NCBI GenBank assembly: GCA_020403045.1
Contig: JADBYK010000026.1
Location: 1-64,000 of the forward strand
Source of the DNA: Cytophagales bacterium
GTDB lineage: Bacteria; Bacteroidota; Bacteroidia; Cytophagales; Cyclobacteriaceae
Length of the DNA stretch: 64,000 nt
Direction: 5' to 3'
Each line of letters begins with the position of its first letter. Within the stretch, counting starts at the first letter, position 1. The translations under genes were made by a program, and so were the position numbers. Below, in pieces: positions 1-7,950 of this stretch. The notes beneath the pieces were generated by a model, which was not told the origin of the DNA, made no database searches, and saw nothing but the letters and a program-made list of their open reading frames with translations.

Positions 1-36
1 AACTTATTCGCACACTGGAAGTTGGTATATCCATAA
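1..36 (+). CDS. Group II intron reverse transcriptase/maturase, last 11 codons
   Basis: Frame 1 reads NLFAHWKLVYP followed by a TAA stop at 34-36. LF(A/V)HW close to the carboxyl end is characteristic of group II intron-encoded proteins (LtrA family), and the stop lies 30 nt before domain V, the usual arrangement. Such proteins have reverse transcriptase, maturase and often DNA-binding/HNH endonuclease domains, and they drive splicing and retrohoming of their intron. Only the extreme end is visible, so whether the protein is intact cannot be judged. Confidence 0.7.
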   Translation, partial: NLFAHWKLVYP

Positions 37-140
37 TGTAGAAATACATTTGTGATTAAACAGGAAGAGCCGTATGAAGGGAGACTTTCACGTACGGTTC
101 CGTGAGAACCTAAGGGTGAAACTCCCTTGGGTGACTCGAC
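1..140 (+). mobile_element. Group II intron, 3' end (domains V-VI), truncated by window edge
   Basis: Positions 67-100 are a 34-nt group II intron domain V. The lower stem begins GAGCCGUAUG, carrying the catalytic AGC triad, and closes with CGUACGGUUC. The distal stem is capped by a GAGA (GNRA) tetraloop. Domain VI follows: arm 108-115 (CCUAAGGG) pairs with CCCUUGGG at 124-131, and an unpaired A near 134 could be the branch point. The intron probably ends at the AC at 139-140, as in other bacterial introns. The last codons of the intron-encoded protein lie just upstream. The rest of the intron is outside the window. The element reads on the plus strand, opposite to the neighbouring glmS. The exact 3' splice position is inferred. 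Confidence 0.88.
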
Positions 141-185
141 GGCTGGCATTGTGGGTATGTACATTATTTCTGTTTTTACAACGGT

Positions 186-215
186 TTCAAACCAATTGCC
201 AGAAATGGTTTGGAA
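186..215. repeat. Imperfect inverted repeat downstream of glmS
   Basis: TTCAAACCA (186-194) is matched by TGGTTTGGAA (206-215), giving a stem with one bulged base and an 11-nt loop. Read on the minus strand it lies about 65 nt after the glmS stop, so it could act as the glmS transcription terminator. The U-run after it is weak (TAAAAA only after several bases), so this role is uncertain. Confidence 0.3.
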
Positions 216-247
216 CTTTATTTTACTGGTTCGAAACTTTATTTTGC
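206..247. repeat. Two tandem 21-bp repeats in the intron-glmS spacer
   Basis: Positions 206-226 and 227-247 are adjacent 21-bp copies differing at three positions. Both contain ACTTTATTTT. They lie in the 139-bp spacer between the intron 3' end and the glmS stop. Nothing else was recognised in this spacer. Confidence 0.6.
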
Positions 248-279
248 AGGGACAGAGTCTCAAATGGGTATTTCACTAC

Positions 280-2115
280 CTATTCAACTGTTACGCTCTT
301 AGCTAAATTTCTTGGCTGATCTACATTGCAACCTCTCATCACAGCAATGTGATAAGACAACAATTGCAGTGGAATTACCGAGACCATAGGCATTAGCGGT
401 TCTAGTGTCGCAGGAACTTCAATCACGAACTCAGCCATTTTGGGGATATGGGTATCGCCCTCTGTGACGATGGCTATCACGCGTCCTTTTCGAGCTTTTA
501 CTTCTTGAATATTGGATACCACTTTTTCGTAAGAGCTGTCTTTGGTCGCAATGAAAACAACGGGCATCTCCTGATCGATCAACGCAATAGGGCCGTGTTT
601 CATTTCGGCCGCAGGGTAGCCCTCTGCATGAATATAAGAAATCTCTTTTAGTTTCAGGGCACCCTCTAGTGCCACCGGAAAATTATATCCTCTTCCGAGA
701 TACAAGAAGTTGGTTGCGTCCTTGAATTCGTCTGCAATCGCTTGAATTTGTTTATCTAATTTTAGTGCCTTTTCAACCTTGGCGGGAATGTTCTCCATCT
801 CCACCAGTAGTTCATGGTACTTTTGCTCAGTAATCGTTCCTTTCTTTTGCGCTACAATCAGCGCTATCATATTTAGTACCGTAAGCTGTGCCGTAAACGC
901 TTTAGTACTCGCTACGCCAATTTCAGGCCCGGCATGAGTATAGGCTCCCGCATGGGTGTTGCGTGGGATAGACGAACCAACCACATTACAAACCCCGAAA
1001 ATAATAGCCCCTTTTGACTTAGCTAGTTCAATGGCTGCCAATGTATCTGCCGTCTCGCCCGATTGAGAGATGGCGATCACAACATCCCCCTCTCTGATTA
1101 CCGGATTACGATAGCGAAATTCTGAAGCGTATTCTACTTCCACTGGGATTCTGCAAAACTCTTCAAAGAAGTATTCTGCAACGAGCCCGGCATGCCATGA
1201 TGTACCACACGCTACAATTAGGATGCGATCGGCATTCACCAACTTATTCAAATACTCGCGAAGTCCCCCTAGAATTAATCTTCCGGAGGATGAATCAAGA
1301 CGCCCCCTCAGACAGTCTTTGATTGACCGTGGTTGCTCAAAAATTTCTTTGATCATGAAGTGCTCAAAACCTCCCTTTTCAATCGCCTCCAGTTCCATAT
1401 CCACCGTCTGCACGTAGGGTGTTAATGGTAGATTTGCAGTATTCTTTATGGTCAGCACTCCGTTGTTTACAATCGCGATCTCCTGGTCGTTGAGGTAAAC
1501 AACTTCATTGGTATATTCAATAATCGGTGTCGCATCGGATGCCATGAAGTATTCGCCTTTGCCGATACCGACTACTAATGGACTTCCCTTGCGTGCCGCA
1601 ATTAAAAGCGTTGGGTCTTCCAGCGACATTACTACAATGGCATAGGCTCCCACAACTTTGGTAAGTGCCAGGCGTACCGCTTCATCCAACGAGCAATTCT
1701 CCTTCTCTTTAATGTCTTCAATAAAATGGATAAAAACCTCGGTATCAGTTTCACTATAAAACCGATGACCTTTGCGCAGCAGATCTTGTTTTAGTGAGCT
1801 GTAGTTTTCGATGATCCCATTATGAATAATCGCCAACTTTTTGGTGGCAGAATAATGTGGATGTGCATTTTCATCGTTTGGCTCGCCATGGGTTGCCCAA
1901 CGGGTGTGCCCCATGCCAATGGTGCTAGAGAGATTTTGCCCGCGAAGGAATGCCTCCAGTTCGGTAACCTTGCCTTTCTTTTTGTAAACGTTGAGTGTTT
2001 TGTTAAGAAGGGCAATGCCCGCACTGTCATAGCCGCGATATTCCAGTCTTTTTAGTCCCTTGATAATGATATCGCTGGCTTGTCGATGTCCAACATAGGC
2101 TACAATCCCACACAT
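280..2115 (-). CDS. glmS: Glutamine-fructose-6-phosphate aminotransferase (isomerizing)
   Basis: Cytosolic enzyme converting fructose 6-phosphate and glutamine to glucosamine 6-phosphate, the first committed step towards UDP-GlcNAc for peptidoglycan, LPS and the amino sugars made by the locus downstream. The 611-residue length is normal. It begins MCGIVAYVG, so Cys2 becomes the N-terminal nucleophile of the class II glutaminase domain (about 1-230, with HTRWATHG and HNG motifs). Two SIS sugar-isomerase domains follow, with CGTSWHAG and SQSGETADT near residues 300-350. The carboxyl end QPRNLAKSVTVE matches the family. It follows the glycogen-synthase-like gene on the same strand after a 42-bp gap. 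No ribozyme-like leader is visible in that gap. Confidence 0.97.
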   Translation of the reverse strand: MCGIVAYVGHRQASDIIIKGLKRLEYRGYDSAGIALLNKTLNVYKKKGKVTELEAFLRGQNLSSTIGMGHTRWATHGEPNDENAHPHYSATKKLAIIHNGIIENYSSLKQDLLRKGHRFYSETDTEVFIHFIEDIKEKENCSLDEAVRLALTKVVGAYAIVVMSLEDPTLLIAARKGSPLVVGIGKGEYFMASDATPIIEYTNEVVYLNDQEIAIVNNGVLTIKNTANLPLTPYVQTVDMELEAIEKGGFEHFMIKEIFEQPRSIKDCLRGRLDSSSGRLILGGLREYLNKLVNADRILIVACGTSWHAGLVAEYFFEEFCRIPVEVEYASEFRYRNPVIREGDVVIAISQSGETADTLAAIELAKSKGAIIFGVCNVVGSSIPRNTHAGAYTHAGPEIGVASTKAFTAQLTVLNMIALIVAQKKGTITEQKYHELLVEMENIPAKVEKALKLDKQIQAIADEFKDATNFLYLGRGYNFPVALEGALKLKEISYIHAEGYPAAEMKHGPIALIDQEMPVVFIATKDSSYEKVVSNIQEVKARKGRVIAIVTEGDTHIPKMAEFVIEVPATLEPLMPMVSVIPLQLLSYHIAVMRGCNVDQPRNLAKSVTVE

Positions 2116-2157
2116 AAGCGAAACGTTAGAGTTAAAAAATATTTGGGCAGAATAGGA

Positions 2158-2961
2158 TTATCCTACCAAATCTGTATACAAGTTAAAAAATGATTCAGAA
2201 TGGTCATCATCCTTGGCGTAGCTCTCTATTTTCTTTTTCTCCAATTTCTTCACAAGACCTTCAAGTTTCTTATTGTCACCTGCAATGTTCACTACATCTG
2301 CAAACTCAGCGCCTATTTTAATAAACCCCTCGTAGTCGGCAGTTTTCAAGTGGCCGAGCATATTGTCTTCAATGTCGATCATCCTTACTTTACCCATCAA
2401 ATCGCCCTTAAACTTATGTGTAAAAGGGTTGTTGTAAATCGTGAACACGGTTTTTGTATTCTTAAACAACGGATCTTTCTTATAGGTAGTTTTTAGGTAC
2501 AATGGGATAAAACTGGTAATCCAGTCGTTGCAATGTACAATATCAGGGGACCAGCCTAGTTTACGAACGGTTTCAATAACACCTTTACAAAAGAAAATGG
2601 CGCGCTCATCGTTGTCTTCGAAAAACTTGTTCTCCTTGTCATGGAAAACTGACTTGCGATGAAAATAATCTTCGTTGTCAATAAAGTAGACCTGGAGTTT
2701 TGCATTGGGAATAGAAGCGACTTTAATGATCAAAGGCTTCTCTTCATCGCCCACCGCAATGTTAATTCCGGATAGCCGAACCACTTCATGAAGCCTGTTC
2801 TTCCGCTCATTGATCAGCCCGAAGCGAGGAACCAAAATACGTATCTCCATGCCTCTTTCCTGCATGGCCTGAGGCAACTTCCTTACAAAATCAGAAACTT
2901 CAGTAGTTTGAAGGAATGGGTTAATCTCACTGGCAACATAGAGGATGCGGATTTTTGACAT
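2158..2961 (-). CDS. Glycogen/starch synthase-like protein, GT5 N-terminal half only
   Basis: About 267 residues starting MSKIRILYVASEINPF. It resembles the N-terminal Rossmann half of GT5 glycogen synthases, including the VHCNDWIT motif near residue 140, but it stops before the C-terminal donor-binding half (full enzymes are about 480 residues). Similar half-length proteins are, from memory, common in Bacteroidetes, often beside panC, so this may be a stable family rather than a broken gene. Catalysis is doubtful without the missing half. The reading frame runs on to a TTG at 3003, but a TTG/TACTTTTG promoter covers that codon, so the ATG at 2961 is preferred. It is divergent from panC. Confidence 0.75.
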   Translation of the reverse strand: MSKIRILYVASEINPFLQTTEVSDFVRKLPQAMQERGMEIRILVPRFGLINERKNRLHEVVRLSGINIAVGDEEKPLIIKVASIPNAKLQVYFIDNEDYFHRKSVFHDKENKFFEDNDERAIFFCKGVIETVRKLGWSPDIVHCNDWITSFIPLYLKTTYKKDPLFKNTKTVFTIYNNPFTHKFKGDLMGKVRMIDIEDNMLGHLKTADYEGFIKIGAEFADVVNIAGDNKKLEGLVKKLEKKKIESYAKDDDHSESFFNLYTDLVG

Positions 2962-3000
2962 ACACCTGGATTTAAGAGAAAGAAATAGAGAACCGAGGCG

Positions 3001-3031
3001 CAAAAGTACGCAAAATTCACCCCTTATTCAA
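3001..3031 (-). promoter_or_regulatory. Bacteroidetes-type promoter for the glycogen-synthase-like gene
   Basis: On the minus strand TTG (3031-3029) is followed after 20 bp by TACTTTTG (3008-3001), matching the Bacteroidetes TTG-N19/21-TAnnTTTG consensus. Transcription would start near 2994, about 33 nt before the ATG at 2961. Confidence 0.6.
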
Positions 3032-3052
3032 CTAAACTTAACTTATAAGGTC

Positions 3053-3060
3053 TATCTTTG
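3053..3060 (+). promoter_or_regulatory. TAnnTTTG -7 element for panC-panD
   Basis: TATCTTTG fits the Bacteroidetes -7 consensus and lies 23 bp before the panC ATG. No convincing TTG was found at the expected upstream distance, so only the -7 half is supported. It is divergent from the promoter at 3001-3031. Confidence 0.45.
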
Positions 3061-3083
3061 CGACCCCCTAAAACAGCCCCTGA

Positions 3084-3923
3084 ATGGAGATTTTCTATGA
3101 AATTAAGCCGCTAAGGGCGTTTTTGAGCGGCAAAAGAAAGAACCTTTCCTCAATCGGCTTGGTGCCTACGATGGGGGCACTGCACCAGGGACACATAGAA
3201 TTGATAAGTGCATCTCGTAGTCAAAATGACCTGACGATATGCAGTATCTACGTGAATCCAACTCAGTTTAATAATGCACAGGATCTAGACAAATACCCGC
3301 GTACTCTGGATAGCGACAAAGAAAAGCTGGAAAAGGCTGGTTGCGATGTGATTTTTGCTCCCAGTAATGAAGAGATGTATCAAACAAAGAGTGAAATCGG
3401 GTTTGATGTGGGTGAAATAGGTTCAGTGTTAGAGGGCGAGTTTCGTCCGGGACATTTCAATGGAGTGGCCCAGGTGGTTTGCAAGTTGTTTAACATCATT
3501 CAACCCAAGCGCGCCTATTTTGGTCAAAAGGATTTTCAGCAGTATAAAGTAATTGAGAAGTTGGTGGATGAGCTACAATTCGACATTCAACTTACTTCGG
3601 TTCCTATTTTTAGGGAGCGGAGCGGTTTGGCCATGTCTTCGCGCAATCAGCGTTTGAATGAAAGCGAAAAAGCGAATGCTACTGTATTTTATCAATCTTT
3701 GCTTATGGCAAGCGAATTGGTGAAAAAAGGGGAACAATTCATTACTGTGAAAAACAAGGTGAAGCAAATGTGTGAGGCAACCCCAAATGTGAAATTGGAA
3801 TACATTGAATGGGTTGATACAAAAAACTTAAAGCCTGTGCAGAACGTTTTAGATGGATCCGTTCTGTTGATTGCTGGTTATGTTGGAGATGTAAGGCTAA
3901 TTGATAATTTGTTGCTGGAATGA
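3084..3923 (+). CDS. panC: Pantothenate synthetase
   Basis: Joins pantoate and beta-alanine with ATP to give pantothenate for coenzyme A synthesis. The 279-residue length is typical. The protein shows the N-terminal [11 protein letters not shown] segment (family HxGH nucleotidyl-transfer motif), YVNPTQF, the [11 protein letters not shown] loop and [20 protein letters not shown] carries the KMSKS-like region. Its stop overlaps the panD start (ATGA), so the beta-alanine supplier and consumer are translationally coupled. Confidence 0.97.
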   Translation: MEIFYEIKPLRAFLSGKRKNLSSIGLVPTMGALHQGHIELISASRSQNDLTICSIYVNPTQFNNAQDLDKYPRTLDSDKEKLEKAGCDVIFAPSNEEMYQTKSEIGFDVGEIGSVLEGEFRPGHFNGVAQVVCKLFNIIQPKRAYFGQKDFQQYKVIEKLVDELQFDIQLTSVPIFRERSGLAMSSRNQRLNESEKANATVFYQSLLMASELVKKGEQFITVKNKVKQMCEATPNVKLEYIEWVDTKNLKPVQNVLDGSVLLIAGYVGDVRLIDNLLLE

Positions 3924-4267
3924 GAATTGAAGTTTTAAAATCAAAAATACATCGTGTAAAAATTACACAGGCAGAGTTGCACTACGTAGGAAGCATTACG
4001 ATTGATGAAGCCCTGATGGATGCCGCCCATTTGATCGAAGGAGAGAAGGTGCAGGTGGTCAATATCAATAATGGCGAGCGGTTGGAGACGTATGTGATTA
4101 AAGGCCAACGAAACAGCGGAACGATATGCCTGAATGGACCCGCTGCGCGCAGGGCGCAAGTGGGTGATCTGGTAATCGTGATTTCATATGCTTCGATGGA
4201 ATTGGAAGAAGCAAAACAGTTCAAGCCATCACTTATTTTCCCGGATCCAAATAACCAACTAAACTAA
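3920..4267 (+). CDS. panD: Aspartate 1-decarboxylase
   Basis: Pyruvoyl enzyme converting L-aspartate to beta-alanine for PanC. At 115 residues it has the usual length. The self-processing site is the Gly-Ser in HYVGSITID near residue 25, where Ser becomes the pyruvoyl group. The conserved [12 protein letters not shown] segment and the Tyr in ISYASM are present. It overlaps panC by four bases. Confidence 0.96.
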   Translation: MRIEVLKSKIHRVKITQAELHYVGSITIDEALMDAAHLIEGEKVQVVNINNGERLETYVIKGQRNSGTICLNGPAARRAQVGDLVIVISYASMELEEAKQFKPSLIFPDPNNQLN

Positions 4268-4268
4268 A

Positions 4269-5270
4269 TTGAAATCTACCCTTCGTTCGATATTGCAGTA
4301 CATAGGCATGATAGTGCTGACAGCGCTTCTGCTGTGGCTTTCGTTAAGAGGATTAACGTTGGGTGAAGGTGAGAATAAGTCGGACTTTCTTTGGAAGGCG
4401 TGGCAAAATTCTAACAAAGGATATCTAGGGTTGATGGCTTTGGTTGCGATACTCAGTCACTTATTGAGGGCAGAACGATGGCGTATGTTTTTAGTGCCAA
4501 CGGGTAACAAAGTTGGCTTGACCAATAGCTTTCTTTCGTTAATGATCGGATACCTGGTAAACCTTGCTGTGCCGAGAGGAGGTGAGGTGTCTCGCTGTTA
4601 CAACCTGTACAAGCTAGAAAAAACCCCCGTTGAAGTTTCGTTTGGTACGGTAGTAGTGGAGAGGATGGTGGACGTGGTTTGTCTACTGTTATTAATTGCC
4701 CTTTCGTTTTTTGCAGAGTGGCAGAAACTGAAGAAGTTTATCGATACACTAAATTTTTCTTACGGAGAAGGCTTTTCAATATCGCCTTGGATGATCGTAG
4801 TTTTTTTAGGTGTAATTGTTTTTGCAGCAGCGATTTTTTTTCTTCGCAAAAACAAAAAGCTGTTGAAAATCATAGAAGGTTTTAAAGAAGGACTGCTCGC
4901 CATTTTTAAAATGCAGAATAAAGGACTCTTTATTGCCTATTCTCTTGGCATATGGTTGTTGTACTTCTTGATGAGCTACCTCGTGATCAAAGCATTTCCA
5001 GAAACGGAAGATTTGGGTTTTAGTGCTGTATTAACGCTGTTTGCGGTTGGTTCCATCGCAATGGCAGCGCCACTTCCCGGTGGTGCAGGATCTTACCACA
5101 CACTGGTACCACTTGCGTTGGTAATGCTCTACAACCTTCCGCAAGCGGATGCCGTTGCATTTGTATTTATTTTTCATGGCTGGCAAACCATTTTAATGAT
5201 TTTAATGGGGGTGCTATCTTTGATTGCCAGTTATTTGATTATCAAATGGAGAAAACAGAAAGAAAAATAA
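4269..5270 (+). CDS. LPG-synthase-TM / flippase-like integral membrane protein
   Basis: A 333-residue protein with roughly eight hydrophobic helices, resembling the lysylphosphatidylglycerol synthetase transmembrane family (UPF0104, flippase-like). Supporting motifs are HLLRAERWR near residue 60, NLAVPRGGEVSRCY near 100, VVVERMVDVV near 125 and PLPGGAGSYH near 270. Substrate and role are unknown; relatives lack the aminoacyl transferase domain of MprF. The start is a TTG immediately after the panD stop, which keeps the usual short cytoplasmic tail; an internal ATG 13 codons on would remove part of helix 1. The 3' end overlaps rfaE2 by 25 bp. Confidence 0.8.
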   Translation: MKSTLRSILQYIGMIVLTALLLWLSLRGLTLGEGENKSDFLWKAWQNSNKGYLGLMALVAILSHLLRAERWRMFLVPTGNKVGLTNSFLSLMIGYLVNLAVPRGGEVSRCYNLYKLEKTPVEVSFGTVVVERMVDVVCLLLLIALSFFAEWQKLKKFIDTLNFSYGEGFSISPWMIVVFLGVIVFAAAIFFLRKNKKLLKIIEGFKEGLLAIFKMQNKGLFIAYSLGIWLLYFLMSYLVIKAFPETEDLGFSAVLTLFAVGSIAMAAPLPGGAGSYHTLVPLALVMLYNLPQADAVAFVFIFHGWQTILMILMGVLSLIASYLIIKWRKQKEK

Positions 5271-5728
5271 AGTCTATAGCCGAGGCAAAGGAAACAGTTG
5301 GTGTTTGGCAAAAACAAAATGAAAAAGTTGTTTTTACTAATGGCTGCTTTGATCTTTTACATCTCGGGCACGTTGACTATCTCGAGAAAGCAAGAGCCAA
5401 AGGAGACCATCTGGTAATTGGATTGAACACCGATGATTCAGTAAGTCGATTTAAAGGACCCGAGCGTCCATTGCAAGATCAATATTCCAGGGCTCGCATT
5501 TTGGCGGCACTTCGATTCGTAGATTTAGTCGTTTTTTTTAATGAAGATACCCCCTTAAATTTGATTGCTGAGCTGGTGCCGAACGTATTGGTAAAAGGGA
5601 GTGACTATTTGGCAGAAAACATCGTTGGCGCAGATGTTGTTAAAAAGGCTGGAGGGAAAGTGGAAACGATCGATTTTGTGCCGGGTTATTCCACTACTCG
5701 AATTGTTGAGAAAATTAAACGAACATAA
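5246..5728 (+). CDS. rfaE2: D-glycero-beta-D-manno-heptose 1-phosphate adenylyltransferase
   Basis: A 160-residue nucleotidyltransferase equivalent to the C-terminal domain of HldE. It activates heptose 1-phosphate with ATP to ADP-heptose for the LPS core. The signature is TNGCFDLLHLGHVDYL near residue 30 (HxGH motif), followed by GLNTDDSVSRFKG and the C-terminal VPGYSTTRIVEKI. The kinase domain (RfaE1) is not here. The start lies within the last 25 bases of the preceding membrane protein gene, which suggests coupled translation. Confidence 0.88.
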   Translation: MEKTERKIKSIAEAKETVGVWQKQNEKVVFTNGCFDLLHLGHVDYLEKARAKGDHLVIGLNTDDSVSRFKGPERPLQDQYSRARILAALRFVDLVVFFNEDTPLNLIAELVPNVLVKGSDYLAENIVGADVVKKAGGKVETIDFVPGYSTTRIVEKIKRT

Positions 5729-5740
5729 ACTACTACAACT

Positions 5741-6439
5741 ATGGGTGCATTGATTATTGGGGGTTTCTTCATGTTGATTGGATGGATGGTCAGTTCAAAG
5801 CTGAAGAACAAATTCAAGGAGTATTCTCAAATACATTTAACCAAAGACTTAACAGGCGCTGAAATTGCCAGGCTAATGTTGGCTGATCACGGAATCAGAG
5901 ATGTACAAGTGACTTGCGTTGAAGGACAGCTAACGGATCATTACAATCCGGCCGACAAGACAGTTAATTTAAGCCAAGAGGTATTTCATGGACGAAACGC
6001 AGCAGCGTCAGCAGTAGCATCTCACGAATGTGGGCATGCAGTACAACACGCTACCGCATATAGCATGCTTCAGTTAAGATCGGCCATGGTGCCTGTTCAA
6101 AACATAAGTGCCAAGGTTCTTAATTTTATGATGATGGCGATGATTTTTGGCGCGATCTTCTCACAGGGATTTTTGGCTCCCCAAACTGCTATACTAGTAA
6201 TTATTGTTTGCTATGCTGCTTTTGCCCTGTTCGCTTTGATTACGTTGCCTGTTGAGTTTGATGCCAGCCGCAGGGCATTGGCGTGGGTAAAGACTAGAAA
6301 TATTGTTACTCCAGCTGAGTACGACATGTCGCAAGATGCGTTGAAGTGGGCTGCGATGACCTATGTGGTTGCCGCTATTGGTGCAGTCACCACCCTCATC
6401 TACTATGTGATGATTTACTTGGGTATGGATCGCGATTAA
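5741..6439 (+). CDS. Zinc metallopeptidase, YugP family membrane protein
   Basis: A 232-residue membrane-embedded putative zinc peptidase (Peptidase_Mx/YugP family). One N-terminal hydrophobic helix precedes a soluble segment with the metal site SHECGHAVQH near residue 97 (HExxH). Two hydrophobic stretches follow (about 125-175), then VEFDASRRAL, which supplies a further conserved acid, and a C-terminal helix. The substrate is not known. It is probably cotranscribed with rfaE2 (12-bp gap) and is followed by a strong terminator. Confidence 0.85.
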   Translation: MGALIIGGFFMLIGWMVSSKLKNKFKEYSQIHLTKDLTGAEIARLMLADHGIRDVQVTCVEGQLTDHYNPADKTVNLSQEVFHGRNAAASAVASHECGHAVQHATAYSMLQLRSAMVPVQNISAKVLNFMMMAMIFGAIFSQGFLAPQTAILVIIVCYAAFALFALITLPVEFDASRRALAWVKTRNIVTPAEYDMSQDALKWAAMTYVVAAIGAVTTLIYYVMIYLGMDRD

Positions 6440-6462
6440 GTCGATTGGCTAGTACTTAAAAG

Positions 6463-6490
6463 AGGCCTGAGTTATCTCAAGCCTTTTTTT
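6463..6490 (+). terminator. Rho-independent terminator after the panC-peptidase operon
   Basis: AGGCCTGAG and CTCAAGCCT form a 9-position stem with one mismatch and a TTAT loop, followed directly by seven Ts. It ends the operon that starts at panC. Confidence 0.8.
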
Positions 6491-6560
6491 GTTTTTGGCC
6501 TTTCAATAATTTTTAAACAACTTAACAATCATTCAACCCAAATTACGCATTAGCATAATT

Positions 6561-6672
6561 TGCTCTTCGAGCAGACGAAAGCGAAGCTTTGTCTGGGTTC
6601 ACCCTGACAAAAAATCCTTTGCAAAAGGATTTTTTCGTCAATTAAGTAATGGAAATTTTCCATTACTTAATT
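6561..6672. repeat. Cluster of five back-to-back palindromes
   Basis: Five abutting hairpins lie here: TGCTC/GAGCA (6561-6573); CAGACGAAAGC with GCTTTGTCTG (6572-6595, one bulge); GGGT/ACCC (6595-6604); AAAAAATCCTTT with AAAGGATTTTTT (6609-6635, 12 bp perfect); and AATTAAGTAATGGAAA with its exact complement (6640-6672, 16 bp). They fill most of the 289-bp spacer before the acyl-CoA dehydrogenase gene. No coding sequence was recognised in this spacer. Confidence 0.85.
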
Positions 6673-6728
6673 CGGGTTCAAATCATTTTATGCACTATCA
6701 TTGTTAATGATTTCAAACGATAGAAACT

Positions 6729-7868
6729 ATGAATTTTGAATTAACTGAGGAGCAAATTTCCGTACAACAAGCAGCCAGAGACTTTGCCCAAAGTGAGCTT
6801 TTGCCCGGTGTGATTGACAGGGACAACGAGCAAAAGTTTCCGGCCGAGCAGGTCAAGAAAATGGGCGAGCTTGGTTTTATGGGAATGATGACCGATCCGA
6901 AATACAACGGAGGAGGAATGGATTCTATTTCGTATGTCTTGGCGATGGAGGAGATTTCTAAGGTCGATGCATCCGCATCAGTGTGCATGTCGGTAAACAA
7001 TTCATTGGTTTGCTGGGGATTGGAGCGCTTTGGTTCGGAGGAACAAAAAGAGAAATATTTAAAGAGGTTAGCTACGGGTGAAGTAATTGGAGCGTTTTGT
7101 TTATCTGAACCTGAAGCAGGATCTGACGCCACCAGCCAACGAACTACAGCTGAAGACAAAGGGGACTACTATCTCTTGAATGGCACTAAGAATTGGATTA
7201 CCAATGGTAAAAGCGCTAGCGTGTACATTGTAATTGCCCAAACGCATCCGGAGAAAAAGCACAAAGGCATCAATGCGCTGATTGTAGAAAGGGGCATGCC
7301 TGGTTTCGTGGTGGGGAGAAAGGAAGATAAAATGGGAATCAGAGGCAGTGATACCCATTCACTTATGTTTACAGATGTGAAAGTGCCCAAGGCAAACCGA
7401 ATTGGTGAAGATGGATTTGGTTTTACCTTCGCCATGACCACCTTAAATGGTGGACGAATTGGTATTGCCGCGCAGGCGCTTGGTATAGCGGCCGGGGCTT
7501 TTGAATTAGCGTTGAAGTATGCAAAAGAAAGAAAGGCATTTGGCAAACATCTTACCGAGCATCAGGCCATTCAGTTTAAGTTGGCGGACATGGCGACAAA
7601 AATTGATAGTGCACGCTTGCTAATTTTTAAGGCCGCCTATTTGAAAGACCAAAAGAAAGATTTTGTTAAGGCAGCAGCAATGGCCAAACTATTTGCTTCT
7701 CAGATAGCACAAGAAGTAACTACAGAAGCCGTTCAAATCCATGGCGGCTATGGATATGTAAAAGAATTTCATGTGGAACGCTTGATGCGCGATGCGAAGA
7801 TCACTCAGATATATGAAGGAACCACTGAGATTCAGAAGATGGTTATTTCGAGAGAGTTGTTAAGGTAA
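6729..7868 (+). CDS. Acyl-CoA dehydrogenase
   Basis: FAD enzyme that introduces the alpha-beta double bond in acyl-CoA and passes electrons to ETF. The 379 residues match short/medium-chain (butyryl-CoA type) dehydrogenases: N-terminal helical domain from NFELTEEQ, FCLSEPEAGSDA near 125, a beta domain with NGTKNWITNG, and the C-terminal FAD-binding helices with ERKAFGKHL and QIHGGYGY. The catalytic base is the Glu of IYEGTTEIQ near residue 363. Exact chain-length specificity cannot be read. It is monocistronic, with convergent ccmF downstream. Confidence 0.95.
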   Translation: MNFELTEEQISVQQAARDFAQSELLPGVIDRDNEQKFPAEQVKKMGELGFMGMMTDPKYNGGGMDSISYVLAMEEISKVDASASVCMSVNNSLVCWGLERFGSEEQKEKYLKRLATGEVIGAFCLSEPEAGSDATSQRTTAEDKGDYYLLNGTKNWITNGKSASVYIVIAQTHPEKKHKGINALIVERGMPGFVVGRKEDKMGIRGSDTHSLMFTDVKVPKANRIGEDGFGFTFAMTTLNGGRIGIAAQALGIAAGAFELALKYAKERKAFGKHLTEHQAIQFKLADMATKIDSARLLIFKAAYLKDQKKDFVKAAAMAKLFASQIAQEVTTEAVQIHGGYGYVKEFHVERLMRDAKITQIYEGTTEIQKMVISRELLR

Positions 7869-7950
7869 TTTGAAAATTAGCTGATTTGAAGATTGTCAAG
7901 TAATTTGATTTTTAAGTCGCTTTATTTTTTGGCTTAGTCATTTTCAAATT
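7867..7950. repeat. Octad repeat array with 11-bp inverted ends between acd and ccmF
   Basis: Units related to TTTGAAGA recur every 8 bp from 7869 to about 7916 (TTTGAAAA at 7869, TTTGAAGA at 7885). AATTTGAAAAT (7867-7877) is an exact inverted copy of ATTTTCAAATT (7940-7950), so the whole spacer between the two convergent genes can fold back. The right copy lies inside the last codons of ccmF. Confidence 0.65.

Noticed and set aside
206-247. Possible CRISPR repeats
   Set aside because: Only two directly adjacent copies without spacers and no cas genes.
141-279. A Tn7-type insertion end after glmS
   Set aside because: No Tn7-like terminal repeats or transposition genes are visible; only the intron end is supported.
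74-319. An 81-codon plus-strand open frame
   Set aside because: It runs through group II intron domains V-VI, the spacer and the glmS 3' end; the protein has no recognisable features.
2962-3003. Upstream TTG start for the glycogen-synthase-like gene
   Set aside because: A TTG-N20-TACTTTTG promoter overlaps that codon, so it would not be transcribed.
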